Positions 8,122 through 17,473 of a DNA stretch of 64,000 nucleotides are shown piece after piece; the first letter of the stretch is position 1, and the number at the start of each line of letters is the position of its first letter. Below the pieces are notes generated by a model, which did no database searches, was not told the DNA's origin, and saw only the letters and a list, made by a program, of their open reading frames with translations. A program made the translations under genes and the position numbers. The stretch comes from Candidatus Homeothermus arabinoxylanisolvens (GTDB lineage: Bacteria > Bacteroidota > Bacteroidia > Bacteroidales > Muribaculaceae): positions 58,978 through 122,977 of the forward strand of contig LUJO01000005.1 of the NCBI GenBank assembly GCA_001689405.1. Direction: 5' to 3'.

Positions 8122-10050
8122 TTATTCGTTTATGTCATCAGTGTTAACCTTCAGGAGCGCTATAAGTTCATTGTCGGTGGTGACGATGTGTTCGAGCTCT
8201 TCCTTGAATTTACGCTGACATCTGCGACCTGTCAGATATAGCGGCAGGCCTACGGGGAAAATTATAATGAATGTCCATGCTACCGCACGCGAGCCTGTGG
8301 GGTGATACAGCCAGAGGCTTCTGAGCACAGGCAGCTCCATGAGTTTCAATATTATTATGCGGTTGCGCGAGTTTGACATGTAGTCGACCGTCTGCTCAAG
8401 CCGGCTTATAAGGTCTCTTATCTCGGTACGGTCATATCCTTCTGTCCAGTATTTTATGTATGACAACGGCGTTTTGTACCGCTCCAAGAAGCTCTTGCAC
8501 TTTTCGGTCAGTACGTCGATGCGTTCAAATGCCACCGGCAGCTCTACCTCGTTCATGACCACCTCCTTGACTTCGAGATGCCGTGTCTCGCTCTTGCCGA
8601 ATATGCGGCGGAAGAAGTTGACATAGGCGTCTTTGTTGAACACGGCCGAGTCGTTGACTGCCTTGTAGGTGAAGAATATGCCGAGCGGCAGCAGCACGAA
8701 TGTGGAGAGCCACATGCCTTCCCATACCTCGATATGTCCCTCGCGGGCCATTTTATAGCCCGAGTTGTCTATTATATAATATATGATGAACAGGAACACC
8801 GAAATGACGAGCGGCATGCCGAGGCCTCCCTTGCGTATTATGGCGCCAAGCGGTGCGCCGATGAAGAAAAATACAAGACATGCCACCGACAGCGTGAACT
8901 TCTTCACAAGTTCGATCGAGTGGCGCCTTATGGTGCGCCGGTCGTCGTTCATGGCGAGCGATTTGAACTCGTAGTCCTGATGTATGCGCCGGGCTTTGGT
9001 CAAGGCTTGGTTCAGATACGATTTTGTCAGCGACGGATTGCTGCCGCGGAATATCGAGTCGACATTGACGGGAGTGGCGAGGGCTATCTCGGGCTGTTTT
9101 ACGGTTACGCGTCCGCTGTCGGTATACTCCGAGGTGTAATACTGTATGCCGAAGTAGGGCATCTCCTTTATGGCCTTGCCGTATACGTCGCCTATGCTGT
9201 CGACGCGTATGTTGACCGAGTCGATCGTAGCCTGAAGCTCGTCGATGTTTTTGCCTACATACTGGTTGCGCATGCCGCTTTCGTCCATGCGGTTGAAGTT
9301 GGCGTCGAATTTTATGAGCACCTCTTTGTTGTCAAACGATTCGCGTCGGTACGGTACGTTGGAGGTCGATATTCCGGTCTGTTCGCGCAGGTTTTCAAAC
9401 TGCTCGCCGTTCCACAGTTTCAGAAACAGATGGCTCTTGTCGTCGGTCATGCTCATCTTGCCCGAGTCGGCATAGATGATGGTGGCGTTGTCCGATCCGC
9501 GGCTTACATTATAAATAAGCAGGTCGCGCAGCACTCCCGTCTCCTTGTCTTTCTCTTTCACAAAGAGGTTGAAGCCGGGTATCTGGTCGTAAAACACCCC
9601 TTCGGGTATGTCGAGCTCCGGCGATTTCTGGCGCATGGAGTATAGCAGGGTCCACATCTTGGTCTGCGCTATGGGCAGTACATTGTTCTGGAAGAAAAAC
9701 GCTCCTATGGCCACGAATACCATAAGTACGATGAGCGGGCGCATGGACTTTATGAGCGACACTCCCGAGGCTTTCATGGCGGTAAGCTCAAACTGCTCGC
9801 CGAGATTGCCGAAAGTCATGAGCGATGCAAGCAGCACGGCCAGCGGCAGGGCCATGGGCACCATGGTAAGGGCGGCATAAAAGAACAGTTCGCCGATTAC
9901 GCTCATTTCCAGCCCCTTGCCTACGAGGTCGTCGATGTAACGCCACAGAAACTGCATCAGCACTATGAACAGACATATGAAGAATGTCATAAGAAACAGA
10001 GGCAGAAAGCTCTGCAGCATAAACAGATATAGCCGCTTTATTTTTAGCAT
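8122..10050 (-). CDS. LptF/LptG-family lipopolysaccharide export permease
   Basis: This YjgP/YjgQ-family inner-membrane protein would pair with LptB2 to pull lipopolysaccharide out of the membrane. The 642 residues begin KIKRLYLFMLQSFLPLFLMTFFICLFIVLMQFLW, the typical first transmembrane helix. More helices lie near 60-125, then a periplasmic jelly-roll region of about 250 residues, then three further helices near 395-480. A C-terminal cytoplasmic extension of more than 100 residues and a final helix pair make it longer than the roughly 360-residue E. coli proteins. Such long forms are, as I recall, usual in Bacteroidetes. LptF and LptG cannot be told apart here. It precedes ribBA. Confidence 0.85.
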   Translation of the reverse strand: MLKIKRLYLFMLQSFLPLFLMTFFICLFIVLMQFLWRYIDDLVGKGLEMSVIGELFFYAALTMVPMALPLAVLLASLMTFGNLGEQFELTAMKASGVSLIKSMRPLIVLMVFVAIGAFFFQNNVLPIAQTKMWTLLYSMRQKSPELDIPEGVFYDQIPGFNLFVKEKDKETGVLRDLLIYNVSRGSDNATIIYADSGKMSMTDDKSHLFLKLWNGEQFENLREQTGISTSNVPYRRESFDNKEVLIKFDANFNRMDESGMRNQYVGKNIDELQATIDSVNIRVDSIGDVYGKAIKEMPYFGIQYYTSEYTDSGRVTVKQPEIALATPVNVDSIFRGSNPSLTKSYLNQALTKARRIHQDYEFKSLAMNDDRRTIRRHSIELVKKFTLSVACLVFFFIGAPLGAIIRKGGLGMPLVISVFLFIIYYIIDNSGYKMAREGHIEVWEGMWLSTFVLLPLGIFFTYKAVNDSAVFNKDAYVNFFRRIFGKSETRHLEVKEVVMNEVELPVAFERIDVLTEKCKSFLERYKTPLSYIKYWTEGYDRTEIRDLISRLEQTVDYMSNSRNRIIILKLMELPVLRSLWLYHPTGSRAVAWTFIIIFPVGLPLYLTGRRCQRKFKEELEHIVTTDNELIALLKVNTDDINE

Positions 10051-10108
10051 CGCATTTATTGATTTTCAGCTCACAAAGTTACAATAATTATATAATTCAC
10101 GCAAGCGT

Positions 10109-10987
10109 TTACGGCTCCAGCGAGCTGCGGTAGCGTCGAGGCGATATGCCCGTGATGTGCTTGAAGTATTTGCCGAAAAACGACTGGTTGCTGAAATTGA
10201 GTTTGGCGCTTACTTCCTGTATAGTAAGCCCGGTATTGCGCAGCAGTGTCTTGGCCTCGATTATGACGTATGAGTCTATCCATTCGCCGGCCGTGCGTCC
10301 GCTCGTCTCTTTTATCGTGGCCGACAGGTGCTTGGGCGTCACACACAGCAGGTCGGCGTAAAATGCTACCGAACGCTCGGTGGTGTAGTGTGTCTCGACC
10401 TCCTGTATGAAGCGGTACAGAAGTTCGTCGCGGCGTTTCATCGATATCGGATTGCTCAGCGAGGGAGTGTAGGTGGAGTACAGGCCGAGTGTCTCGTAAA
10501 ACAGGGCCTCAAGAAGCGAACGCACCACGTCGTCGCAGTAAGGGTGGTCCTTGACCGATGTCTTGTTGCGCAGAAGCGCTCTCAGGCCGGTCTGTCCGGC
10601 TACCTCTTCGGGAGTAAGCTTTATGGCCGGATTGTCTTTGAACTGTACAAGGCAAGGTATGACCTTTGAAAGCGCCGGTATGGTATTGCCGAGCAGTCGG
10701 GTGCTCACCACTATCATGTGGCCTTTGAAGTCGGGCGATGCCGAGTAGGACCGGAGCGTGTGGCCCGGACGCATCACCATAAGCGAGCGCTCTGTAAGAC
10801 GGCATGAGGTCGAGTCGTAGTCAATGGTGAGTGTGCCGCGCTCGCACAATATCGACAGTATGAAGTCAACCTTTACAGGTAGCGACAGCGGCTTGATTTC
10901 TTCAAGCCGGTCAAACACCGCTATGTGGTCTATATATGCGCCGAGTGCGGCCCGGTTTGTTGATTTGTCTTCGTCCATGTCATCCAT
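10109..10987 (-). CDS. AraC-family transcriptional regulator
   Basis: This 292-residue protein has an N-terminal cupin-like sensing region (about 25-170) and a C-terminal double helix-turn-helix of the AraC type. Recognisable segments are LCVTPKHLSATIKETSGRTAGEWIDSYVI and the second motif, LNFSNQSFFGKYFKHITGISPRRYR. ATG codons at 10987 and 10978 are both possible starts. It is transcribed away from the DUF6377 gene pair at 11196, and the shared upstream region holds a palindrome that could be an operator. The inducer is unknown. Confidence 0.9.
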   Translation of the reverse strand: MDDMDEDKSTNRAALGAYIDHIAVFDRLEEIKPLSLPVKVDFILSILCERGTLTIDYDSTSCRLTERSLMVMRPGHTLRSYSASPDFKGHMIVVSTRLLGNTIPALSKVIPCLVQFKDNPAIKLTPEEVAGQTGLRALLRNKTSVKDHPYCDDVVRSLLEALFYETLGLYSTYTPSLSNPISMKRRDELLYRFIQEVETHYTTERSVAFYADLLCVTPKHLSATIKETSGRTAGEWIDSYVIIEAKTLLRNTGLTIQEVSAKLNFSNQSFFGKYFKHITGISPRRYRSSLEP

Positions 10988-11006
10988 GTTTTTGCTTTTT
11001 GCTCTG

Positions 11007-11014
11007 CAAAGATA
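11007..11014 (-). promoter_or_regulatory. -7 box of the AraC-family gene
   Basis: The minus strand reads TATCTTTG about 20 bases before the start codon. No clear -33 TTG is seen. Confidence 0.45.
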
Positions 11015-11141
11015 AGAAAACCGGAACAGATTCTGTGCTTTTTGTTACGACTCTTTATTCTCTTATACGGTTGTTGGACATCGACAATATTGCTGCCCGT
11101 TAACTGGTTATGCGTGAAATTAATGTAAATAATACTTAAAT

Positions 11142-11158
11142 TGCCGAATAATTCGGCA
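11142..11158. promoter_or_regulatory. 17-bp palindrome between divergent genes
   Basis: TGCCGAA and TTCGGCA are perfect arms around TAA. The site lies about 40 bases before the ATG of the first DUF6377 gene, in the region shared with the divergent AraC gene. It suits a dimeric regulator's binding site. Confidence 0.4.
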
Positions 11159-11195
11159 TTAATTGCTATATTTACAGACTGATAACTTTTCTTGC

Positions 11196-12794
11196 ATGCG
11201 AAAAATCATAGCTCTGTTTTTTATATCGGTCATGTTGACGGCGTTTGTCGCGCCTGATGCGTCGGGCAATGTGAAAATAGATGCCCGTACCGCATCGATG
11301 ATGCTTGACACTCTTGATGTCGAGATGGCGCGGCGCGGGGTGTACCTGTCGCGGCGCGAGGCGTGCATTGACTCGCTTACCTCGATTGTCGGTTCGTGCC
11401 GTGACCGTGTTGACCCTATGACCCTGTCGTATATAATGGAGCTGGGCGACCTGTACAACGGCTATCTTACCGACTCGGCGCTCGTGAACTATAAGCGCGG
11501 CGAGGCGCTTGCCCGCGAATTCGGCGACCGCGACATGGCCATGAAGTTCAGACTGAAGCGTATTGCCGGGCTGCCGCTGGTAGGACTTGGCGCCAAAGCC
11601 GTAAAAGAATATGAGGCCATACCGGTAGACAGCCTTGAGCCGGCTCTGCGCATGGCGGCCCTTGAAGCCGGACGGCAGATGTACAGTTATCAGTCGTCGT
11701 TTTTTGTAGATTATCCTGACGAATACAAATATTGGCTCGACAAGTCGGTCGAGCAGCAGCGCAGGCTGCTGGAGATACTTCCCGACAGTTCCGACAGGTA
11801 TCTTTTGAATCAGGGAGAATACTTTTTTCTCACCGGACATCCTTCAGAGGCTAAAGCCGTATTGCTTGAGCTTCTCGACAGGATATCGCCCGATACTAAT
11901 GTGGCGGCCCGTGCTTCAAGCATATTGGGGCGCATAGCGGAGTCGAGGGGCGATGCCGACGAGCAGCTGTATTATCTTGCCCGCTCGGCTGTGTCCGATA
12001 TAAAATCGGCTACAAGAGAGGTAGTGTCGTTGCAGGAGCTGGGCATAGCTCTGTATGACAGACACGATATAACAAAAGCGTACGAGTACTTGGATGTGGC
12101 CATGCACTATGCTGTCGACTGCAACGCCTTGATGAGAATGTTGCAGACATCCGAGGCTCTGCCGGTGATAGCCGACGCTCACCGCGAGGTGCTTGCCGAA
12201 AACCGGCGGTGGCTGTATATGGCTATCGGTTTCATGGCCCTGCTCATGATAGCTCTCGTGGCGGCGCTGTTCAAGCTGCGGGCCGAGATGAGGATGATGA
12301 AGGAGCTTCAGCATGTACTTGCCGGAGCCAACCATATAAAGGAGATGTATATGAGCCAGTTCCTTAATCTGTGTACCATATACATGAACAAGCTCAATCA
12401 GTTCTGCAAGATCGCCGCGAGGAAAATATCTACCGGACACACCGACGAGTTGTACAAGATGACGAAGTCGGGAAAGTTTGTCGAAGAACAGAGTCAGGAG
12501 CTCTACGACACATTTGACCGTGCTTTTCTTCATATATATCCTACGTTTGTCGATGAGGTAAACGCCCTTATGCGCCCCGATGCCCGTATAGAGCTGAAAG
12601 AGGGCGAGATGCTGAATACCGACCTGCGCATACTTGCGTTCATGCGGCTCGGCGTCGAGGAGAGTACGCGCATAGCACAGGTGCTGAACTATTCGGTACA
12701 TACTATATATGCTTATCGCAACCGCCTTAAAAACAGGGCGCTGGACCGCGATAATTTTGAAAGAAACGTAATGATGATCGGGCATATAGCCTGA
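11196..12794 (+). CDS. DUF6377-type membrane-anchored tetratricopeptide regulator, copy 1
   Basis: The start MRKIIALFFISVMLTAFVAPDASG at 11196 gives a signal peptide and is preferred over an upstream in-frame ATG at 11163 that would bury it. The protein has 532 residues. A helical repeat region like tetratricopeptides covers about 40-330. One transmembrane helix (WLYMAIGFMALLMIALVAALFKL) follows near 350, then a coiled coil. The C-terminus holds a LuxR-like helix-turn-helix signature around VEESTRIAQVLNYSVHTIYAYRNRLKNRA. I recall this layout as DUF6377, a Bacteroidetes family. The inferred role is a membrane-tethered transcription regulator sensing the periplasm. A paralogue follows directly. 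Confidence 0.75.
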   Translation: MRKIIALFFISVMLTAFVAPDASGNVKIDARTASMMLDTLDVEMARRGVYLSRREACIDSLTSIVGSCRDRVDPMTLSYIMELGDLYNGYLTDSALVNYKRGEALAREFGDRDMAMKFRLKRIAGLPLVGLGAKAVKEYEAIPVDSLEPALRMAALEAGRQMYSYQSSFFVDYPDEYKYWLDKSVEQQRRLLEILPDSSDRYLLNQGEYFFLTGHPSEAKAVLLELLDRISPDTNVAARASSILGRIAESRGDADEQLYYLARSAVSDIKSATREVVSLQELGIALYDRHDITKAYEYLDVAMHYAVDCNALMRMLQTSEALPVIADAHREVLAENRRWLYMAIGFMALLMIALVAALFKLRAEMRMMKELQHVLAGANHIKEMYMSQFLNLCTIYMNKLNQFCKIAARKISTGHTDELYKMTKSGKFVEEQSQELYDTFDRAFLHIYPTFVDEVNALMRPDARIELKEGEMLNTDLRILAFMRLGVEESTRIAQVLNYSVHTIYAYRNRLKNRALDRDNFERNVMMIGHIA

Positions 12795-12818
12795 TTATGA
12801 CAATAAAAATCTTATCCT

Positions 12819-14411
12819 GTGAACGTATTTTTGAAAATCGGTATATGCCTTTGGTGCATATTGACAGCGGTGCCCGTCGCCCGGGCTTCGGTTGTGGCGC
12901 TGCCGCTGGTCGTTGATGACAGACATATAAATGAACAGCTTGACCGGCTTGATGACGAAGTCGACGACTTCGGGCGTCGGTGCCGTGCCGGTATAGCGCG
13001 GGTCGACAGCATGCGCCGTGTCATGGCCTCGCGCGATTCCGCCGACCTTAGGGATTATGCGGAGATGAGCCGGCTTTGTCGTTATCTTTATCCTGATTCC
13101 GCACTGCTGTACGCACGCAAGGCTATAGGCGACACTATAGAACTGTCCGATACTGCCGTGTGCCGGCTCTTTTTCGAGTTTATCACGCTGTTGCCGTCGC
13201 GCGGATTCATAAAGGAGGCTGTCGAGGCCTTGGCCCGTTATGATGTGGAGGATGTGCCGGCGACAATGCGGGGTGAATACCTCGACGCGAGTCAGGATAT
13301 GTATGCGCAGATAGCGCGCCGTTATCTTGAGGTGCCGGAGATTTCCGACAGATATAAGCGACTTGCAGTCGAGGCGCGCCGTAAATATATGATGTATTTT
13401 AAGGAGGGCGACCGCCAGTATGACATTGCGGAGGCCAAGAATTATTTTGACCACGGAAATTACGTGGCCGCCTATACCGCCGGCGTTGACGCTCTCGGGC
13501 ATATAGAGGAGACAGACCCCGATTTTGCCTCGCTTTCCGTTGTCGTGGCCGAGGCTTATCGCCGGAAAGGGCGCGACCGCGAGCATCTTTATTATCTCAT
13601 ACGGGCGGCTATATCGCAGATCAAGTGTGTCATGCCGCAGGGCACGGCTCTTCAGCGCGTGGGCCACTCGCTTTATGAGTCGGGCGACATAGACCGGGCG
13701 CACGGCTACATGTCGGCCGCGCTTGAGAATGCCACGGTCGGTGTGACGCGCGTCGACGCTCCAGTCATGGTGAAATCGATGTCGCTCATGGATCGGAGTT
13801 ACAAGGAGAAAATTCGTTACAATGAGCGGCTTATGTGGATTATAGCGGGCATATCGCTCGTGCTCATGGGGGTCATATGTGTTGAGCTGTTCCGCTATCG
13901 CGACGGATTGCGACGCCTGAAGGCCGAACGCCATAAGACCGAGGGGGCCGACAGGGCGCGTCTGGCTTATGTGAAAAACTTCCTTGAATTATGTGTGTCT
14001 ACCTCACGTCGCCTTAACAGCCTGTGTCGGCTTGTCGGACGCAAGATTTCGGCCAATCAGGTCGACCAGCTGTACGATTACACCCGCTCTGGCCGTATAA
14101 TTGAGGAGCAGCGCAGGGAGGTGCTTGCTATATTTGACAAAGCGTTTCTCGGGCTGTATCCTGAATTTATAGAGAGTCTCAACAGGCTGCTCCGCGAGGA
14201 TGAGCGCTATCCCGAAGCGGTTGACGGCAAACTCCCCACCGAGTTGCGCATATTCGCTTTTTTCAAGCTCGGAATAGATGACTGCAACTATATAGCCGAC
14301 TTTTTGTGCTACTCAATCAACACCATATATGCTTATAAGGCCAAGGTCAGGGCCAAAGCCATATCAAAAGACACGTTTGAACAGGACTTTATGAATGTCG
14401 TGGTGGGCTGA
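12819..14411 (+). CDS. DUF6377-type membrane-anchored tetratricopeptide regulator, copy 2
   Basis: This is a 530-residue tandem paralogue of the preceding gene, beginning 24 bases after its stop. The start is a GTG (MNVFLKIGICLWCILTAVPVARA), chosen because it gives a complete signal peptide. The plan is the same: helical repeats, one transmembrane helix (LMWIIAGISLVLMGVICVELF, near 345), a coiled coil, and a helix-turn-helix near the end (IDDCNYIADFLCYSINTIYAYKAKVRAKA). The motif TELRIFAFFKLGI matches TDLRILAFMRLGV of copy 1. The two diverge strongly in the repeat region, which suggests different ligands or partners. Confidence 0.75.
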   Translation: MNVFLKIGICLWCILTAVPVARASVVALPLVVDDRHINEQLDRLDDEVDDFGRRCRAGIARVDSMRRVMASRDSADLRDYAEMSRLCRYLYPDSALLYARKAIGDTIELSDTAVCRLFFEFITLLPSRGFIKEAVEALARYDVEDVPATMRGEYLDASQDMYAQIARRYLEVPEISDRYKRLAVEARRKYMMYFKEGDRQYDIAEAKNYFDHGNYVAAYTAGVDALGHIEETDPDFASLSVVVAEAYRRKGRDREHLYYLIRAAISQIKCVMPQGTALQRVGHSLYESGDIDRAHGYMSAALENATVGVTRVDAPVMVKSMSLMDRSYKEKIRYNERLMWIIAGISLVLMGVICVELFRYRDGLRRLKAERHKTEGADRARLAYVKNFLELCVSTSRRLNSLCRLVGRKISANQVDQLYDYTRSGRIIEEQRREVLAIFDKAFLGLYPEFIESLNRLLREDERYPEAVDGKLPTELRIFAFFKLGIDDCNYIADFLCYSINTIYAYKAKVRAKAISKDTFEQDFMNVVVG

Positions 14412-14508
14412 ATCGGAAAAAGTGCCGCCGTGGTGAACAAAACTGGCGTCAGGTGTGTTCTTTTGCCGAGACGTTACCCAATTATGTAAAAGATCACATT
14501 ATCCGATT

Positions 14509-15255
14509 ATGAAAGATGTCAAGACCACATTGCTTGAACGACGCAGCATAAGGCGTTATGAGAGGGAAGAGATTCCCCAAGAGACAATGGACTTCATATA
14601 TGAAGCTATCCGTAATACTCCTACAAGTTATAACGGACAGCAGTTTTCCGTGATAGATATCGACGATCAGCCGACAAAGGAGAAGATATATGAGCTTACC
14701 GGACAGAAGCAGATCAAGACCTGCCGCCGATTTCTGCTGTTCTGTATAGATTACAACAAGATCAAGACCATAGCCGACGCCAAGAGCATCGATTTTCCTG
14801 ATTTTCCTCAGACAGCCGACGGAGTCATAGTGGGTGTGGTCGACGCCACGCTTGCCATGATGAGCGCCCTTACGGCGGCCGAGGCTTCGGGTCTCGGTAC
14901 GTGCCCCATCGGATATGCCCGTACAGCCGCGCCCGAGGCGCTCGCGCGTCTTATGAAATTGCCCGAGCTGGTCTTCGTGGTCTGCGGCCTTGCTATCGGA
15001 GTGCCTCGCGAGATGCCTGACAAGAAGCCTAAACAGCCCCGTGAGCTGGTCATATTTAAAAACCATTATCGTGAGGGCAGTCTTGTCAATGACCTGCTCG
15101 ATTATGACAAGACCATTACCGAGTATAACGCCGTCAGGGCCGGCACGAAGTCTGACAATGACTGGGCGTCGCATATAATTGACTATTACCGTGAGGCCAT
15201 GTCTTACAACACGCTCGACGCATTGCGCCGCAGAGGATTTGACGTAAGGCGATAG
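14509..15255 (+). CDS. NAD(P)H-dependent nitroreductase family flavoprotein
   Basis: This FMN-dependent oxidoreductase has 248 residues. The start MKDVKTTLLERRSIRRYERE at 14509 aligns with the family's RRSIRxY opening, which binds the FMN phosphate. An upstream in-frame ATG at 14455 would add 18 unlikely residues. The segments TPTSYNGQQFSVIDI and GLGTCPIGYAR belong to the NfsA/FRP-like fold. The C-terminus lengthens into an NfsA-like tail. Typical activities are reduction of nitro compounds, quinones or free flavin. The natural substrate cannot be told. It stands alone and is followed by an intrinsic terminator. Confidence 0.85.
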   Translation: MKDVKTTLLERRSIRRYEREEIPQETMDFIYEAIRNTPTSYNGQQFSVIDIDDQPTKEKIYELTGQKQIKTCRRFLLFCIDYNKIKTIADAKSIDFPDFPQTADGVIVGVVDATLAMMSALTAAEASGLGTCPIGYARTAAPEALARLMKLPELVFVVCGLAIGVPREMPDKKPKQPRELVIFKNHYREGSLVNDLLDYDKTITEYNAVRAGTKSDNDWASHIIDYYREAMSYNTLDALRRRGFDVRR

Positions 15256-15290
15256 CCGTATAAAGCATAAGATTCTAAAGATTGTTTGTT

Positions 15291-15332
15291 CCGCATGAAG
15301 ATTGTAACCGTTTCTTCATGCGGAATTTTTTT
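15291..15332 (+). terminator. intrinsic terminator after the nitroreductase gene
   Basis: The arms CCGCATGAAGA and TCTTCATGCGG are perfectly paired and followed by AA and a run of seven T on the plus strand. Confidence 0.85.
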
Positions 15333-15352
15333 CTTGTACGATATTTTATGAG

Positions 15353-15360
15353 TAACTTTG
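15353..15360 (+). promoter_or_regulatory. -7 box upstream of the sensor kinase
   Basis: TAACTTTG matches the -7 consensus. A TTG lies only 16 bases upstream, which is short of the usual 19-21, so the -33 element is uncertain. The leader to the GTG start would be about 57 bases. Confidence 0.45.
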
Positions 15361-15423
15361 CTATTGATATACATACTTTGTGTTAAGTAATAACGTCATT
15401 ACCGTAATTTTCTAATTCTTCAC

Positions 15424-17325
15424 GTGAATACTGTTATAAAGCTATGTGCCACGGTTGTGGCTTTGATGACATGTTTTGTTGCTTTTCCGCAAACCGGCCG
15501 GGCGCAGACCGGCCGCCGTATACTTGTTGTTACGTCATACAATCCCGACACCCGCTCGACATCGAACAATCTCGCCGATTTCATAAGCGTCAGCCGCGAC
15601 CGCGACCCGTCGGCTTACATTGCGGTGGAGAGTATCAACAGTCTGCACCTCGATGAGGCCCCGAAGTGGAAGACCCGCATGAGCGATATACTTGCAAAGT
15701 ATTCGGGCGACATCACTCCCGATCTGGTCGTGCTTCTCGGGCAGGAGGCGTGGAGCGCTTTCCTGTCGCAGGATGATGAGACTATAAAGCGTCTGCCGGC
15801 CATGTGCGGTATGGTGAGCCGCAATATAATAACACTCCCTTCCGATACCGTGAAGATCGACAAGTGGCGTCCGGTGTCGAAAGATGTCATGACCGACTTC
15901 CCCGATTTTAATATTGTGGGCGGTTACGTGTATGAATATGACCTCGACAACAATGTAGGGCTTGTGCGCCGTTATTTCCCCGAGGTGGACTGGATAATGT
16001 TTCTTACCGACAACTCGTTCGGAGGCCTTAACATGCTCGCATGGATAAAGGCCAACGCCCGATATTATCCCGACTACAACTTCGAGTATATGGACGGTCG
16101 TGTGCAGACATTCTTCGACGCCAACAAGCGTGTGGGCATGTTGTCGCGTCATTCGGCCATATTCTGCGGTACGTGGCGTGTCGACAAGACCAACGACTAT
16201 GCGCTTGGAAGCACGACTTACGTGCTGCGTGAGGCCAATCCCGATATTCCGGTCATCTCCTTGTCCACCATTGGACTGGGCCACTGGGCTTTCGGCGGCT
16301 ATGTGCCTGAATACAAGGTGGTCGGTGGCGATCTTGCCGGAGCCTGCTTTGACTATCTCGACTCCGTTGCCGGCTATGAGAGTAAGATAAAGATTATACC
16401 GTCGCACTACGTATTTGATTATGAGCGGGTGATTGACCGCGGCATAGCTCTCGACGAACTTCCTGCCGGCTCCGAACTTATCAACCGCCCCGTATCGTTC
16501 TGGTCGCAGTACAAGTATCAGGTCATGGTTTCGGTTTTCATACTGCTTGTCATTATACTTGCTTTTGTCCTGACGTTGCGTTATATGTATCGCATCAAGA
16601 AGCTGAAAGACGTGTTGCTTGCGCAGCGTGAGAAGTTGCAACTCGCCAAGGAGCAGGCCGAGGACGCGAGCCGTATGAAGTCGTTGTTTATACAGAACAT
16701 AAACCATGAAGTGCGTACTCCGCTTAACGCTATCGTGGGATTTGCTCAGATTGTGGCCCGTTCCGAGGACCCCGCATTCAACAAGTATTCCGAGATAATA
16801 ACCGCCAACAGCTACGACCTGTTGAAAATCATAGATGACGTCATGCAGTTGGCCAATTATGATTCCTGTCTTAAGCTCAAGAAAAGGGAGGTGTCGGTCA
16901 ATGCTTTGTGCGAGCAGGCATACCTGCAGAGCGAGTACAAGCGCAATTCCGACGTGGAGTATCGGTTTGTTCCGTGGGAAAACGAGCATCTCGTAATGGC
17001 ATATAAGAATGTCATCGTGGTTGTCGTGGCCAATCTGCTTCACAATGCGTTCAAGTTCACCGATGAGGGCATGGTGATGTTGAGGTGCGACATGATGCCT
17101 GACAATAGCACGGTACGTATTACCGTCAGTGATACCGGACCCGGTATACCGCGCGACAAACAGGAAGTGGTGTTTGAACGCTTTACCAAGCTTGACAGCT
17201 TCAAGCAGGGCGCCGGACTCGGACTGGCCATATGCCGTGAGGCCGCTCGCTTTATCGGCGGCGATGTCGTTATCGATCCCGAATATACCTCGGGCTGCAA
17301 GGTGTATTTCACGTTCCCCGTATGA
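15424..17325 (+). CDS. orphan sensor histidine kinase with a periplasmic substrate-binding-like sensor
   Basis: The GTG at 15424 starts a signal peptide (MNTVIKLCATVVALMTCFVAFPQTGRA). The 633-residue protein then has a periplasmic region (about 30-360) that opens RRILVVTSYNPDTRSTSNNL and resembles the ABC-type substrate-binding sensor of the hybrid kinase at 44870. A transmembrane helix follows (YQVMVSVFILLVIILAFVLTL, about 370-390), then a HisKA domain with H428 in NINHEVRTPLN and a HATPase domain with NLLHNAFKF, DTGPGIP and GAGLGLAIC. There is no receiver domain and no adjacent response regulator, so its partner lies elsewhere. The ligand is unknown. Confidence 0.85.
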   Translation: MNTVIKLCATVVALMTCFVAFPQTGRAQTGRRILVVTSYNPDTRSTSNNLADFISVSRDRDPSAYIAVESINSLHLDEAPKWKTRMSDILAKYSGDITPDLVVLLGQEAWSAFLSQDDETIKRLPAMCGMVSRNIITLPSDTVKIDKWRPVSKDVMTDFPDFNIVGGYVYEYDLDNNVGLVRRYFPEVDWIMFLTDNSFGGLNMLAWIKANARYYPDYNFEYMDGRVQTFFDANKRVGMLSRHSAIFCGTWRVDKTNDYALGSTTYVLREANPDIPVISLSTIGLGHWAFGGYVPEYKVVGGDLAGACFDYLDSVAGYESKIKIIPSHYVFDYERVIDRGIALDELPAGSELINRPVSFWSQYKYQVMVSVFILLVIILAFVLTLRYMYRIKKLKDVLLAQREKLQLAKEQAEDASRMKSLFIQNINHEVRTPLNAIVGFAQIVARSEDPAFNKYSEIITANSYDLLKIIDDVMQLANYDSCLKLKKREVSVNALCEQAYLQSEYKRNSDVEYRFVPWENEHLVMAYKNVIVVVVANLLHNAFKFTDEGMVMLRCDMMPDNSTVRITVSDTGPGIPRDKQEVVFERFTKLDSFKQGAGLGLAICREAARFIGGDVVIDPEYTSGCKVYFTFPV

Positions 17326-17398
17326 CGTCGCTGTCTTGAAAAATGTCAATAATTTTCAAAAAAATGTAGCAACGCGATAGCAATTGAAGAAAAAATAC

Positions 17399-17406
17399 TA
17401 ACTTTG
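17399..17406 (+). promoter_or_regulatory. -7 box of carAB
   Basis: TAACTTTG followed by CA is the classic Bacteroidetes -7 element. No TTG lies at 19-21 bases upstream. The leader to the carA ATG is about 60 bases. The interval 17326-17473 shows no other feature. Confidence 0.55.
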
Positions 17407-17473
17407 CATGGTTTTCGCGGTAGAAAGCCTGAGTTTTGTCAAAGTTATATTATAAAGTATTTATTTCTATCGT

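Noticed and set aside
17337..17361. Hairpin TTGAAAA/TTTTCAA as a terminator of the sensor kinase
   Set aside because: The stem is short and AT-only, and A rather than T follows it on the transcribed strand.
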